Shown: positions 14,040 to 29,300, counted from the first letter of the stretch. The stretch: 64,000 nt of DNA from Auanema rhodensis (GCA_964057225.1 OZ059899.1:20964501-21028500); one strand, 5' to 3'. Numbers and translations: made by a program. The notes: a model not told the origin generated them from the sequence alone.

Positions 14040-15794
14040 CTTTTTGCTAAATTATTTTGAAATTTTTCGAAAAAATTTTTGTCAAAATGTTTTTGGAAGC
14101 AATGTTGAGTGTACATGGAAACTCAACATACACTAATGCATCATTTTTCAAACGATCATAACTAATTTTTGTATTGAGTGTTTCTTATTGTAGTATAGTG
14201 CATTCGATGCGGATTTTTAAGCTGCGTCGATCTGTGTTATCAGATTTGCGCTAGCTTAAAAATGCACCGAGATATCAACTGATATAAGTTCACACATATA
14301 TCCTCGATTTTCACCCTGAAGAATTAATTTTTTCGTTGAATAACATTGTCCATCGTCTTTGCCTTGAAAAAAGGAATCTAAAAACATCTACTTTTTGCTA
14401 AATTATTTTGAAATTTTTCGAAAAAATTTTTGTCAAAATGTTTTTGGAAGCAATGTTGAGTGTACATGGAAACTCAACATACACTAATGCATCATTTTTC
14501 AAACGATCATAACTAATTATTGTATCAAGCGTTTCTCAATGTAATATAGTGCATTCGATGCGGATTTTTAAGTTGCGTCGATCTGTGTTATCAGATTTGC
14601 GCTAGCTTAAAAATGCACCTAGATATCAACTGATATAAGTTCACACTTATATCCTCGATTTTCACCCTGAAGAATTAATTTTTTCGTTGATTAACATTGT
14701 CCATCGTCTTTGCCTTGAAAAAAGGAATCTAAAAACATCTACTTTTTGCTAAATTATTTTGAAATTTTTCGAAAAAATTTTTGTCAAAATGTTTTTGGAA
14801 GCAATGTTGAGTGTACATGGAAACTCAACATACACTAATGCATCATTTTTCAAACGATCATAACTAATTTTTGTATTGAGTGTTTCTTATTGTAGTATAG
14901 TGCATTCGATGCGGATTTTTAAGCTGCGTCGATCTGTGTTATCAGATTTGCGCTAGCTTAAAAATGCACCGAGATATCAACTGATATAAGTTCACACATA
15001 TATCCTCGATTTTCACCCTGAAGAATTAATTTTTTCGTTGAATAACATTGTCCATCGTCTTTGCCTTGAAAAAAGGAATCTAAAAACATCTACTTTTTGC
15101 TAAATTATTTTGAAATTTTTCGAAAAAATTTTTGTCAAAATGTTTTTGGAAGCAATGTTGAGTGTACATGGAAACTCAACATACACTAATGCATCATTTT
15201 TCAAACGATCATAACTAATTATTGTATCAAGCGTTTCTCAATGTAATATAGTGCATTCGATGCGGATTTTTAAGTTGCGTCGATCTGTGTTATCAGATTT
15301 GCGCTAGCTTAAAAATGCACCTAGATATCAACTGATATAAGTTCACACTTATATCCTCGATTTTCACCCTGAAGAATTAATTTTTTCGTTGATTAACATT
15401 GTCCATCGTCTTTGCCTTGAAAAAAGGAATCTAAAAACATCTACTTTTTGCTAAATTATTTTGAAATTTTTCGAAAAAATTTTTGTCAAAATGTTTTTGG
15501 AAGCAATGTTGAGTGTACATGGAAACTCAACATACACTAATGCATCATTTTTCAAACGATCATAACTAATTTTTGTATTGAGTGTTTCTTATTGTAGTAT
15601 AGTGCATTCGATGCGGATTTTTAAGCTGCGTCGATCTGTGTTATCAGATTTGCGCTAGCTTAAAAATGCACCGAGATATCAACTGATATAAGTTCACACT
15701 TATATCCTCGATTTTCACCCTGAAGAATTAATTTTTTCGTTGAATAACATTGTCCATCGTCTTTGCCTTGAAAAAAGGAATCTAAAAACATCTA
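13689..15794 (+). repeat. Dimeric higher-order repeat T-D x3 (702-bp period)
   Basis: m40-m45 alternate strictly between T (TATTGTATCAAG) and D (TTGAGTGTTTCTTATTG). Copies two apart match better than neighbours, so the functional period is 702 bp. Shorter runs of the same dimer occur at m14-m17 (4,563-5,966) and m29-m32 (9,828-11,231). Confidence 0.85.
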
Positions 15795-16496
15795 ATTTTT
15801 GCTAAATTATTTTGAAATTTTTCGAAAAAATTTTTGTCAAAATGTTTTTGGAAGCAATGTTGAGTGTACATGGAAACTCAACATACACTAAGGCATCATT
15901 TTTCAAACGATCATAACTAATTTTTGTATTGAGCGTTTCTCAATGTAGTATAGTGCATTCGATGCGGATTTTCAAGCTGCGTCGATCTGTGTTATCAGAT
16001 TTGCGCTAGCTTAAAAATGCACCGAGATATCAACTGATATAAGTTCACACTTATATCCTCGATTTTCACCCTGGAGAATTAATTTTTTCGTTGAATAACA
16101 TTGTTCATCGTCTTTGCCTTGAAAAAAGAAATCTAAAAACATCTACTTTTTGCTAAATTATTTTGAAATTTTTCGAAAAAATTTTTGTCAAAATGTTTTT
16201 GGAAGCAATGTTGAGTGTACATGGAAACTCAACATACACTAATGCATCATTTTTCAAACGATCATAACTAATTTTTGTATTAAGCGTTTCTCAATGTAGT
16301 ATAGTGCATTCGATGCGGATTTTCAAGCTGCGTCGATCTGTGTTATCAGATTTGCGCTAGCTTAAAAATGCACCGAGATATCAACTGATATAAGTTCACA
16401 CTTATATCCTCGATTTTCACCCTGGAGAATTAATTTTTTCGTTGAATAACATTGTTCATCGTCTTTGCCTTGAAAAAAAAAATCTAAAAACATCTA

Positions 16497-18602
16497 CTTT
16501 TTGCTAAACTATTTTGAAATTTTTCGAAAAAATTTTTGTCAAAATGTTTTTGGAAGCAATGTTGAGTGTACATGGAAACTCAACATACACTAATGCATCA
16601 TTTTTCAAACGATCATAACTAATTTTTGTATTAAGCGTTTCTCAATGTAGTATAGTGCATTCGATGCGGATTTTTAAGCCGCGTCGATCTGTGTTATCAG
16701 ATTTGCGCTAGCTTAAAAATGCACCGAGATATCAACTGATATAAGTTCACACTTATATCCTCGATTTTCACCCTGAAGAATTAATTTTTTCGTTGAATAA
16801 CATTGTCCATCGTCTTTGCCTTGAAAAAAGAAATCTAAAAACATCTACTTTTTGCTAAATTATTTTGAAATTGTTCGAAAAAATTTTTGTCAAAATGTTT
16901 TTGGAAGCAATGTTGAGTGTACATGGAAACTCAACATACACTAATGCATCATTTTTCAAACGATCATAACTAATTTTTGTATTAAGCGTTTCTCGATGTA
17001 GTATAGTGCATTCGATGCGGATTTTTAAGCTGCGTCGATCTGTGTTATCAGATTTGCGCTAGCTTAAAAATGCACCGAGATATCAACTGATATAAGTTCA
17101 CACTTATATCCTCGATTTTCACCCTGAAGAATTAATTTTTTCGTTGAATAACATTGTCCATCGTCTTTGCCTTGAAAGAAGAAATCTAAAAACATCTACT
17201 TTTTGCTAAATTATTTTGAAATTTTTCGAAAAAATTTTTGTCAAAATGTTTTTGGAAGCAATGTTGAGTGTACATGGAAACTCAACATACACTAATGCAT
17301 CATTTTTCAAACGATCATAACTAATTTTTGTATTAACCGTTTCTCAATGTAGTATAGTGCATTCGATGCGGATTTTTAAGCTGCGTCGATCTGTGTTATC
17401 AGATTTGCGCTAGCTTAAAAATGCACCTAGATATCAACTGATATAAGTTCACACTTATATCCTCGATTTTCACCCTGAAGAATTAATTTTTTCGTTGATT
17501 AACATTGTCCATCGTCTTTGCCTCGAAAAAAGGAATCTAAAAACATCTACGTTTCGCTAAATTATTTTGAAATTTTTCGAAAAAATTTTTGTCAAAATGT
17601 TTTTGGAAGCAATGTTGAGTGTACATGGAAACTCAACATACACTAATGCATCATTTTTCAAATGATCATAACTAATTATTGTATCAAGCGTTTCTCAATG
17701 TAGTATAGTGCATTCGATGCGGATTTTTAAGCCGCGTCGATCTGTGTTATCAGATTTGCGCTAGCTTAAAAATGCACCGAGATATCAACTGATATAAGTT
17801 CACACTTATATCCTCGATTTTCACCCTGAAGAATTAATTTTTTCGTTGAATAACATTGTCCATCGTCTTTGCCTTGAAAAAAGAAATCTAAAAACATCTA
17901 CTTTTTGCTAAATTATTTTGAAATTGTTCGAAAAAATTTTTGTCAAAATGTTTTTGGAAGCAATGTTGAGTGTACATGGAAACTCAACATACACTAATGC
18001 ATCATTTTTCAAACGATCATAACTAATTTTTGTATTAAGCGTTTCTCGATGTAGTATAGTGCATTCGATGCGGATTTTTAAGCTGCGTCGATCTGTGTTA
18101 TCAGATTTGCGCTAGCTTAAAAATGCACCGAGATATCAACTGATATAAGTTCACACTTATATCCTCGATTTTCACCCTGAAGAATTAATTTTTTCGTTGA
18201 ATAACATTGTCCATCGTCTTTGCCTTGAAAGAAGAAATCTAAAAACATCTACTTTTTGCTAAATTATTTTGAAATTTTTCGAAAAAATTTTTGTCAAAAT
18301 GTTTTTGGAAGCAATGTTGAGTGTACATGGAAACTCAACATACACTAATGCATCATTTTTCAAACGATCATAACTAATTTTTGTATTAACCGTTTCTCAA
18401 TGTAGTATAGTGCATTCGATGCGGATTTTTAAGCTGCGTCGATCTGTGTTATCAGATTTGCGCTAGCTTAAAAATGCACCTAGATATCAACTGATATAAG
18501 TTCACACTTATATCCTCGATTTTCACCCTGAAGAATTAATTTTTTCGTTGATTAACATTGTCCATCGTCTTTGCCTCGAAAAAAGGAATCTAAAAACATC
18601 TA
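16497..18602 (+). repeat. Tandem 3-monomer duplication (m48-m50 / m51-m53)
   Basis: Private GAAAGAAGAAATC occurs at 17,178 and 18,231, 1,053 bp (3 x 351) apart. CTCGATG in m49 and m52 and the GCCGCG monomers m48 and m51 repeat at the same spacing. The joint lies inside chimeric monomer m51. Confidence 0.9.
17550..17900 (+). repeat. Chimeric monomer m51 (duplication joint)
   Basis: The first part is T type (CAAATGATC, ATTATTGTATCAAG, C at 17,685) and the second part is m48-like (TAGTATAG with G at 17,703, then AAGCCGCG). m54 is an intact T monomer and m48 an intact donor of the right part. The exchange therefore fell within 17,686-17,702, a 17-bp stretch identical in both parents. Confidence 0.88.
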
Positions 18603-20708
18603 CGTTTCGCTAAATTATTTTGAAATTTTTCGAAAAAATTTTTGTCAAAATGTTTTTGGAAGCAATGTTGAGTGTACATGGAAACTCAACATACACTAAT
18701 GCATCATTTTTCAAATGATCATAACTAATTATTGTATCAAGCGTTTCTCAATGTAATATAGTGCATTCGATGCGGATTTTTAAGTTGCGTCGATCTGTGT
18801 TATCAGATTTGCGCTAGCTTAAAAATGCACCTAGATATCAACTGATTTAAGTTCACACTTATATCCTCGATTTTCACCCTGAAGAATTAATTTTTTCGTT
18901 GAATAACATTGTCCATCGTCTTTGCCTTGAAAAAAGGAATCTAAAAACATCTACTTTTTGCTAAATTATTTTGAAATTTTTCGAAAAAATTTTTGTCAAA
19001 ATGTTTTTGGAAGCAATGTTGAGTGTACATGGAAACTCAACATACACTAATGCATCATTTTTCAAACGATCATAACTAATTTTTGTATTAAGCGTTTCTC
19101 ATTGTAATATAGTGCATTCGATGCGGATTTTTAAGCTGCGTCGATCTGTGTTATCAGATTTGCGCTAGCTTAAAAATGCACCGAGATATCAACTGATATA
19201 AGTTCACACTTATATCCTCGATTTTCACCCTGAAGAATTAATTTTTTCGTTGATTAACATTGTCCATCGTCTTTGCCTCGAAAAAAGGAATCTAAAAACA
19301 TCTACGTTTCGCTAAATTATTTTGAAATTTTTCGAAAAAATTTTTGTCAAAATGTTTTTGGAAGCAATGTTGAGTGTACATGGAAACTCAACATACACTA
19401 ATGCATCATTTTTCAAATGATCATAACTAATTATTGTATCAAGCGTTTCTCAATGTAATATAGTGCATTCGATGCGGATTTTTAAGTTGCGTCGATCTGT
19501 GTTATCAGATTTGCGCTAGCTTAAAAATGCACCTAGATATCAACTGATATAAGTTCACACTTATATCCTCGATTTTCACCCTGAAGAATTAATTTTTTCG
19601 TTGAATAACATTGTCCATCGTCTTTGCCTTGAAAAAAGGAATCTAAAAACATCTACTTTTTGCTAAATTATTTTGAAATTTTTCGAAAAAATTTTTGTCA
19701 AAATGTTTTTGGAAGCAATGTTGAGTGTACATGGAAACTCAACATACACTAATGCATCATTTTTCAAACGATCATAACTGATTTTTGTATTAAGCGTTTC
19801 TCATTGTAATATAGTGCATTCGATGCGGATTTTTAAGCTGCGTCGATCTGTGTTATCAGATTTGCGCTAGCTTAAAAATGCACCGAGATATCAACTGATA
19901 TATGTTCACACTTATATCCTCGATTTTCACCCTGAAGAATTAATTTTTTCGTTGAATAACATTGTCCATCGTCTTTGCCTTGTAAAAAGGAATCTAAAAA
20001 CATCTACTTTTTGCTAAATTATTTTGAAATTGTTCGAAAAAATTTTTGTCAAAATGTTTTTGGAAGCAATGTTGAGTGTACATGGAAACTCAACATACAC
20101 TAATGCATCATTTTTCAAATGATCATAACTAATTATTGTATCAAGCGTTTCTCAATGTAATATAGTGCATTCGATGCGGATTTTTAAGTTGCGTCGATCT
20201 GTGTTATCAGATTTGCGCTAGCTTAAAAATGCACCTAGATATCAACTGATATAAGTTCACACTTATATCCTCGATTTTCACCCTGAAGAATTAATTTTTT
20301 CGTTGAATAACATTGTCCATCGTCTTTGCCTTGAAAAAAGGAATCTAAAAACATCTACTTTTTGCTAAATTATTTTGAAATTTTTCGAAAAAATTTTTGT
20401 CAAAATGTTTTTGGAAGCAATGTTGAGTGTACATGGAAACTCAACATACACTAATGCATCATTTTTCAAACGATCATAACTGATTTTTGTATTAAGCGTT
20501 TCTCATTGTAATATAGTGCATTCGATGCGGATTTTTAAGCTGCGTCGATCTGTGTTATCAGATTTGCGCTAGCTTAAAAATGCACCGAGATATCAACTGA
20601 TATATGTTCACACTTATATCCTCGATTTTCACCCTGAAGAATTAATTTTTTCGTTGAATAACATTGTCCATCGTCTTTGCCTTGAAAAAAGGAATCTAAA
20701 AACATCTA
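18603..20708 (+). repeat. Dimeric higher-order repeat T-V x3 (702-bp period)
   Basis: m54-m59 alternate T and V. ATATATGTTC-type variants (TGATATATG) occur in m57 and m59, and AACTGATTT in the same two monomers, supporting duplication by two monomers. m58 carries ATTGTTCG. Confidence 0.85.
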
Positions 20709-22814
20709 CTTTTTGCTAAATTATTTTGAAATTGTTCGAAAAAATTTTTGTCAAAATGTTTTTGGAAGCAATGTTGAGTGTACATGGAAACTCAACATAC
20801 ACTAATGCATCATTTTTCAAACGATCATAACTAATTTTTGTATTAAGCGTTTCTCAATGTAGTATAGTGCATTCGATGCGGATTTTTAAGCTGCGTCGAT
20901 CTGTGTTATCAGATTTGCGCTAGCTTAAAAATGCACCTAGATATCAACTGATATAAGTTCACACTTATATCCTCGATTTTCACCCTGAAGAATTAATTTT
21001 TTCGTTGATTAACATTGTCCATCGTCTTTGCCTTGAAAAAAAGAATCTAAAAACATCTACTTTTTGCTAAATTATGTTGAAATTTTTCGAAAAAATTTTT
21101 GTCAAAATGTTTTTGGAAGCAATGTTGAGTGTACATGGAAACTCAACATACACTAATGCATTATTTTTCAAACGATCATAACTAATTTTTGTATTAAGCG
21201 TTTCTCAATGTAGTATAGTGCATTCGATGCGGATTTTTAAGCTGCGTCGATCTGTGTTATCAGATTTGCGCTAGCTTAAAAATGCACCGAGATATCAACT
21301 GATATAAGTTCACACATATATCCTCGATTTTCACCCTGAAGAATTAATTTTTTCGTTGAATAACGTTGTCCATCGTCTTTGCCTTGAAAAAAGGAATCTA
21401 AAAACATCTAATTTTTGCTAAATTATTTTGAAATTTTTCGAAAAAATTTTTGTCAAAATGTTTTTGGAAGCAATGTTGAGTGTACATGGAAACTCAACAT
21501 ACACTAATGCATCATTTTTCAAACGATCATAACTAATTTTTGTATTAAGCGTTTCTCAATGTAGTATAGTGCATTCGATGCGGATTTTTAAGCCGCGTCG
21601 ATCTGTGTTATCAGATTTGCGCTAGCTTAAAAATGCACCGAGATATCAACTGATATAAGTTCACACTTATATCCTCGATTTTCACCCTGGAGAATTAATT
21701 TTTTCGTTGAATAACATTGTTCATCGTCTTTGCCTTGAAAAAAGAAATCTAAAAACATCTACTTTTTGCTAAACTATTTTGAAATTTTTCGGAAAAATTT
21801 TTGTCAAAATGTTTTTGGAAGCAATGTTGAGTGTACATGGAAACTCAACATACACTAATGCATCATTTTTCAAACGATCATAACTAATTTTTGTATTAAG
21901 CGTTTCTCAATGTAGTATAGTGCATTCGATGCGGATTTTTAAGCCGCGTCGATCTGTGTTATCAGATTTGCGCTAGCTTAAAAATGCACCGAGATATCAA
22001 CTGATATAAGTTCACACTTATATCCTCGATTTTCACCCTGAAGAATTAATTTTTTCGTTGAATAACATTGTCCATCGTCTTTGCCTTGAAAAAAGAAATC
22101 TAAAAACATCTACTTTTTGCTAAATTATTTTGAAATTGTTCGAAAAAATTTTTGTCAAAATGTTTTTGGAAGCAATGTTGAGTGTACATGGAAACTCAAC
22201 ATACACTAATGCATCATTTTTCAAACGATCATAACTAATTTTTGTATTAAGCGTTTCTCAATGTAGTATAGTGCATTCGATGCGGATTTTTAAGCTGCGT
22301 CGATCGGTGTTATCAGATTTGCGCTAGCTTAAAAATGCACCGAGATATCAACTGATATAAGTTCACACTTATATCCTCGATTTTCACCCTGAAGAATTAA
22401 TTTTTTCGTTGAATAACATTGTCCATCGTCTTTGCCTTGAAAAAAGAAATCTAAAAACATCTACTTTTTGCTAAATTATTTTGAAATTTTTCGAAAAAAT
22501 TTTTGTCAAAATGTTTTTGGAAGCAATGTTGAGTGTACATGGAAACTCAACATACACTAATGCATCATTTTTCAAACGATCATAACTAATTTTTGTATTA
22601 ACCGTTTCTCAATGTAGTATAGTGCATTCGATGCGGATTTTTAAGCTGCGTCGATCTGTGTTATCAGATTTGCGCTAGCTTAAAAATGCACCTAGATATC
22701 AACTGATATAAGTTCACACTTATATCCTCGATTTTCACCCTGAAGAATTAATTTTTTCGTTGATTAACATTGTCCATCGTCTTTGCCTCGAAAAAAGGAA
22801 TCTAAAAACATCTA

Positions 22815-25800
22815 CGTTTCGCTAAATTATTTTGAAATTTTTCGAAAAAATTTTTGTCAAAATGTTTTTGGAAGCAATGTTGAGTGTACATGGAAACTCA
22901 ACATACACTAATGCATCATTTTTCAAATGATCATAACTAATTATTGTATCAAGCGTTTCTCAATGTAATATAGTGCATTCGATGCGGATTTTTAAGTTGC
23001 GTCGATCTGTGTTATCAGATTTGCGCTAGCTTAAAAATGCACCTAGATATCAACTGATATAAGTTCACACTTATATCCTCGATTTTCACCCTGAAGAATT
23101 AATTTTTTCGTTGAATAACATTGTCCATCGTCTTTGCCTTGAAAAAAGGAATCTAAAAACATCTACTTTTTGCTAAATTATTTTGAAATTTTTCGAAAAA
23201 ATTTTTGTCAAAATGTTTTTGGAAGCAATGTTGAGTGTACATGGAAACTCAACATACACTAATGCATCATTTTTCAAACGATCATAACTAATTTTTGTAT
23301 TAAGCGTTTCTCATTGTAATATAGTGCATTCGATGCGGATTTTTAAGCTGCGTCGATCTGTGTTATCAGATTTGCGCTAGCTTAAAAATGCACCGAGATA
23401 TCAACTGATATAAGTTCACACTTATATCCTCGATTTTCACCCTGAAGAATTAATTTTTTCGTTGATTAACATTGTCCATCGTCTTTGCCTCGAAAAAAGG
23501 AATCTAAAAACATCTACGTTCCGCTAAATTATTTTGAAATTTTTCGAAAAAATTTTTGTCAAAATGTTTTTGGAAGCAATGTTGAGTGTACATGGAAACT
23601 CAACATACACTAATGCATCATTTTTCAAATGATCATAACTAATTATTGTATCAAGCGTTTCTCAATGTAATATAGTGCATTCGATGCGGATTTTTAAGTT
23701 GCGTCGATCTGTGTTATCAGATTTGCGCTAGCTTAAAAATGCACCTAGATATCAACTGATATAAGTTCACACTTATATCCTCGATTTTCACCCTGAAGAA
23801 TTAATTTTTTCGTTGAATAACATTGTCCATCGTCTTTGCCTTGAAAAAAGGAATCTAAAAACATCTACTTTTTGCTAAATTATTTTGAAATTTTTCGAAA
23901 AAATTTTTGTCAAAATGTTTTTGGAAGCAATGTTGAGTGTACATGGAAACTCAACATACACTAATGCATCATTTTTCAAATGATCATAACTAATTATTGT
24001 ATCAAGCGTTTCTCAATGTAATATAGTGCATTCGATGCGGATTTTTAAGTTGCGTCGATCTGTGTTATCAGATTTGCGCTAGCTTAAAAATGCACCTAGA
24101 TATCAACTGATATAAGTTCACACTTATATCCTCGATTTTCACCCTGAAGAATTAATTTTTTCGTTGAATAACATTGTCCATCGTCTTTGCCTTGAAAAAA
24201 GAAATCTAAAAACATCTACTTTTTGCTAAATTATTTTGAAATTTTTCGAAAAAATTTTTGTCAAAATGTTTTTGGAAGCAATGTTGAGTGTACATGGAAA
24301 CTCAACATACACTAATGCATCATTTTTCAAACGATCATAACTAATTTTTGTATTAACCGTTTCTCAATGTAGTATAGTGCATTCGATGCGGATTTTTAAG
24401 CTGCGTCGATCTGTGTTATCAGATTTGCGCTAGCTTAAAAATGCACCTAGATATCAACTGATATAAGTTCACACTTATATCCTCGATTTTCACCCTGAAG
24501 AATTAATTTTTTCGTTGATTAACATTGTCCATCGTCTTTGCCTCGAAAAAAGGAATCTAAAAACATCTACGTTTCGCTAAATTATTTTGAAATTTTTCGA
24601 AAAAATTTTTGTCAAAATGTTTTTGGAAGCAATGTTGAGTGTACATGGAAACTCAACATACACTAATGCATCATTTTTCAAATGATCATAACTAATTATT
24701 GTATCAAGCGTTTCTCAATGTAATATAGTGCATTCGATGCGGATTTTTAAGTTGCGTCGATCTGTGTTATCAGATTTGCGCTAGCTTAAAAATGCACCTA
24801 GATATCAACTGATATAAGTTCACACTTATATCCTCGATTTTCACCCTGAAGAATTAATTTTTTCGTTGAATAACATTGTCCATCGTCTTTGCCTTGAAAA
24901 AAGGAATCTAAAAACATCTACTTTTTGCTAAATTATTTTGAAATTTTTCGAAAAAATTTTTGTCAAAATGTTTTTGGAAGCAATGTTGAGTGTACATGGA
25001 AACTCAACATACACTAATGCATCATTTTTCAAACGATCATAACTAATTTTTGTATTAAGCGTTTCTCATTGTAATATAGTGCATTCGATGCGGATTTTTA
25101 AGCTGCGTCGATCTGTGTTATCAGATTTGCGCTAGCTTAAAAATGCACCGAGATATCAACTGATATAAGTTCACACTTATATCCTCGATTTTCACCCTGA
25201 AGAATTAATTTTTTCGTTGATTAACATTGTCCATCGTCTTTGCCTCGAAAAAAGGAATCTAAAAACATCTACGTTTCGCTAAATTATTTTGAAATTTTTC
25301 GAAAAAATTTTTGTCAAAATGTTTTTGGAAGCAATGTTGAGTGTACATGGAAACTCAACATACACTAATGCATCATTTTTCAAATGATCATAACTAATTA
25401 TTGTATCAAGCGTTTCTCAATGTAATATAGTGCATTCGATGCGGATTTTTAAGTTGCGTCGATCTGTGTTATCAGATTTGCGCTAGCTTAAAAATGCACC
25501 TAGATATCAACTGATATAAGTTCACACTTATATCCTCGATTTTCACCCTGAAGAATTAATTTTTTCGTTGATTAACATTGTCCATCGTCTTTGCCTCGAA
25601 AAAAGGAATCTAAAAACATCTACGTTCCGCTAAATTATTTTGAAATTTTTCGAAAAAATTTTTGTCAAAATGTTTTTGGAAGCAATGTTGAGTGTACATG
25701 GAAACTCAACATACACTAATGCATCATTTTTCAAATGATCATAACTAATTATTGTATCAAGCGTTTCTCAATGTAATATAGTGCATTCGATGCGGATTTT

Positions 25801-26324
25801 TAAGTTGCGTCGATCTGTGTTATCAGATTTGCGCTAGCTTAAAAATGCACCTAGATATCAACTGATATAAGTTCACACTTATATCCTCGATTTTCACCCT
25901 GAAGAATTAATTTTTTCGTTGAATAACATTGTCCATCGTCTTTGCCTTGAAAAAAGAAATCTAAAAACATCTACTTTTTGCTAAATTATTTTGAAATTTT
26001 TCGAAAAAATTTTTGTCAAAATGTTTTTGGAAGCAATGTTGAGTGTACATGGAAACTCAACATACACTAATGCATCATTTTTCAAACGATCATAACTAAT
26101 TTTTGTATTAACCGTTTCTCAATGTAGTATAGTGCATTCGATGCGGATTTTTAAGCTGCGTCGATCTGTGTTATCAGATTTGCGCTAGCTTAAAAATGCA
26201 CCTAGATATCAACTGATATAAGTTCACACTTATATCCTCGATTTTCACCCTGAAGAATTAATTTTTTCGTTGATTAACATTGTCCATCGTCTTTGCCTCG
26301 AAAAAAGGAATCTAAAAACATCTA
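22815..26324 (+). repeat. Five-monomer higher-order repeat T-V-T-T-A x2 (1,755-bp period)
   Basis: m66-m70 and m71-m75 have the same type order, followed by the start of a third unit (m76 T, m77 V). The private TTCCGC marker is in the third monomer of the first unit (23,521) but the fourth of the second (25,627), so an extra exchange or conversion shifted it by one monomer. Confidence 0.8.
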
Positions 26325-29300
26325 CGTTTCGCTAAATTATTTTGAAATTTTTCGAAAAAATTTTTGTCAAAATGTTTTTGGAAGCAATGTTGAGTGTACA
26401 TGGAAACTCAACATACACTAATGCATCATTTTTCAAATGATCATAACTAATTATTGTATCAAGCGTTTCTCAATGTAATATAGTGCATTCGATGCGGATT
26501 TTTAAGTTGCGTCGATCTGTGTTATCAGATTTGCGCTAGCTTAAAAATGCACCTAGATATCAACTGATATAAGTTCACACTTATATCCTCGATTTTCACC
26601 CTGAAGAATTAATTTTTTCATTGAATAACATTGTCCATCGTCTTTGCCTTGAAAAAAGGAATCTAAAAACATCTACTTTTTGCTAAATTATTTTGAAATT
26701 TTTCGAAAAAATTTTTGTCAAAATGTTTTTGGAAGCAATGTTGAGTGTACATGGAAACTCAACATACACTAATGCATCATTTTTCAAACGATCATAACTA
26801 ATTTTTGTATTAAGCGTTTCTCATTGTAATATAGTGCATTCGATGCGGATTTTTAAGCTGCGTCGATCTGTGTTATCAGATTTGCGCTAGCTTAAAAATG
26901 CACCGAGATATCAACTGATATAAGTTCACACTTATATCCTCGATTTTCACCCTGAAGAATTAATTTTTTCGTTGATTAACATTGTCCATCGTCTTTGCCT
27001 CGAAAAAAGGAATCTAAAAACATCTACGTTTCGCTAAATTATTTTGAAATTTTTCGAAAAAATTTTTGTCAAAATGTTTTTGGAAGCAATGTTGAGTGTA
27101 CATGGAAACTCAACATACACTAATGCATCATTTTTCAAATGATCATAACTAATTATTGTATCAAGCGTTTCTCAATGTAATATAGTGCATTCGATGCGGA
27201 TTTTTAAGTTGCGTCGATCTGTGTTATCAGATTTGCGCTAGCTTAAAAATGCACCTAGATATCAACTGATATAAGTTCACACTTATATCCTCGATTTTCA
27301 CCCTGAAGAATTATTTTTTTCGTTGAATAACATTGTCCATCGTCTTTGCCTTGAAAAAAGGAATCTAAAAACATCTACTTTTTGCTAAATTATTTTGAAA
27401 TTTTTCGAAAAAATTTTTGTCAAAATGTTTTTGGAAGCAATGTTGAGTGTACATGGAAACTCAACATACACTAATGCATCATTTTTCAAACGATCATAAC
27501 TGATTTTTGTATTAAGCGTTTCTCATTGTAATATAGTGCATTCGATGCGGATTTTTAAGCTGCGTCGATCTGTGTTATCAGATTTGCGCTAGCTTAAAAA
27601 TGCACCGAGATATCAACTGATATAAGTTCACACTTATATCCTCGATTTTCACCCTGAAGAATTAATTTTTTCGTTGAATAACATTGTCCATCGTCTTTGC
27701 CTTGAAAAAAGGAATCTAAAAACATCTACTTTTTGCTAAATTATTTTGAAATTGTTCGAAAAAAGTTTTGTCAAAATGTTTTTGGAAGCAATGTTGAGTG
27801 TACATGGAAACTCAACATACACTAATGCATCATTTTTCAAACGATCATAACTAATTTTTGTATTAAGCGTTTCTCATTGTAATATAGTGCATTCGATGCG
27901 GATTTTTAAGCTGCGTCGATCTGTGTTATCAGATTTGCGCTAGCTTAAAAATGCACCGAGATATCAACTGATATAAGTTCACACTTATATCCTCGATTTT
28001 CACCCTGAAGAATTAATTTTTTCGTTGATTAACATTGTCCATCGTCTTTGCCTCGAAAAAAGGAATCTAAAAACATCTACGTTCCGCTAAATTATTTTGA
28101 AATTTTTCGAAAAAATTTTTGTCAAAATGTTTTTGGAAGCAATGTTGAGTGTACATGGAAACTCAACATACACTAATGCATCATTTTTCAAATGATCATA
28201 ACTAATTATTGTATCAAGCGTTTCTCAATGTAATATAGTGCATTCGATGCGGATTTTTAAGTTGCGTCGATCTGTGTTATCAGATTTGCGCTAGCTTAAA
28301 AATGCACCTAGATATCAACTGATATAAGTTCACACTTATATCCTCGATTTTCACCCTGAAGAATTAATTTTTTCGTTGAATAACATTGTCCATCGTCTTT
28401 GCCTTGAAAAAAGGAATCTAAAAACATCTACTTTTTGCTAAATTATTTTGAAATTTTTCGAAAAAATTTTTGTCAAAATGTTTTTGGAAGCAATGTTGAG
28501 TGTACATGGAAACTCAACATACACTAATGCATCATTTTTCAAACGATCATAACTGATTTTTGTATTAAGCGTTTCTCATTGTAATATAGTGCATTCGATG
28601 CGGATTTTTAAGCTGCGTCGATCTGTGTTATCAGATTTGCGCTAGCTTAAAAATGCACCGAGATATCAACTTATATAAGTTCACACATATATCCTCGATT
28701 TTCACCCTGAAGAATTAATTTTTTCGTTGAATAACGTTGTCCATCGTCTTTGCCTTGAAAAAAGGAATCTAAAAACATCTAATTTTTGCTAAATTATTTT
28801 GAAATTTTTCGAAAAAATTTTTGTCAAAATGTTTTTGGAAGCAATGTTGAGTGTACATGGAAACTCAACATACACTAATGCATCATTTTTCAAACGATCA
28901 TAACTAATTTTTGTATTAAGCGTTTCTCAAAGTAGTATAGTGCATTCGATGCGGATTTTTAAGCTGCGTCGATCTGTGTTATCAGATTTGCGCTAGCTTA
29001 AAAATGCACCGAGATATCAACTGATATAAGTTCACACATATATCCTCGATTTTCACCCTGAAGAATTAATTTTTTCGTTGAATAACATTGTTCATCGTCT
29101 TTGCCTTGAAAAAAGGAATCTAAGAACATCTACGTTTCGCTAAATTATTTTGAAATTTTTCGAAAAAATTTTTGTCAAAATGTTTTTGGAAGCAATGTTG
29201 AGTGTACATGGAAACTCAACATACACTAATGCATCATTTTTCAAACGATCATAACTAATTATTGTATCAAGCGTTTTTCAATGTAATATAGTGCATTCGA

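Larger units (their letters stand above)
1..16145 (+). repeat. Domain I: A/G/R/T/D monomer mosaic (m1-m46)
   Basis: Order by type: A G A R T A A T A R T A A T D T D, then four monomers of G/S type (m18-m21), then A T A G A R T T D T D A A T A G A R T D T D T D, then one G/S monomer (m46). D and R are not seen as full runs elsewhere; R recurs as single copies at m83, m116 and m131, and CTCAAAG at m170. The right dyad arm is mostly CATATATC here, unlike the rest of the array. Nothing other than satellite is present. Confidence 0.85.
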
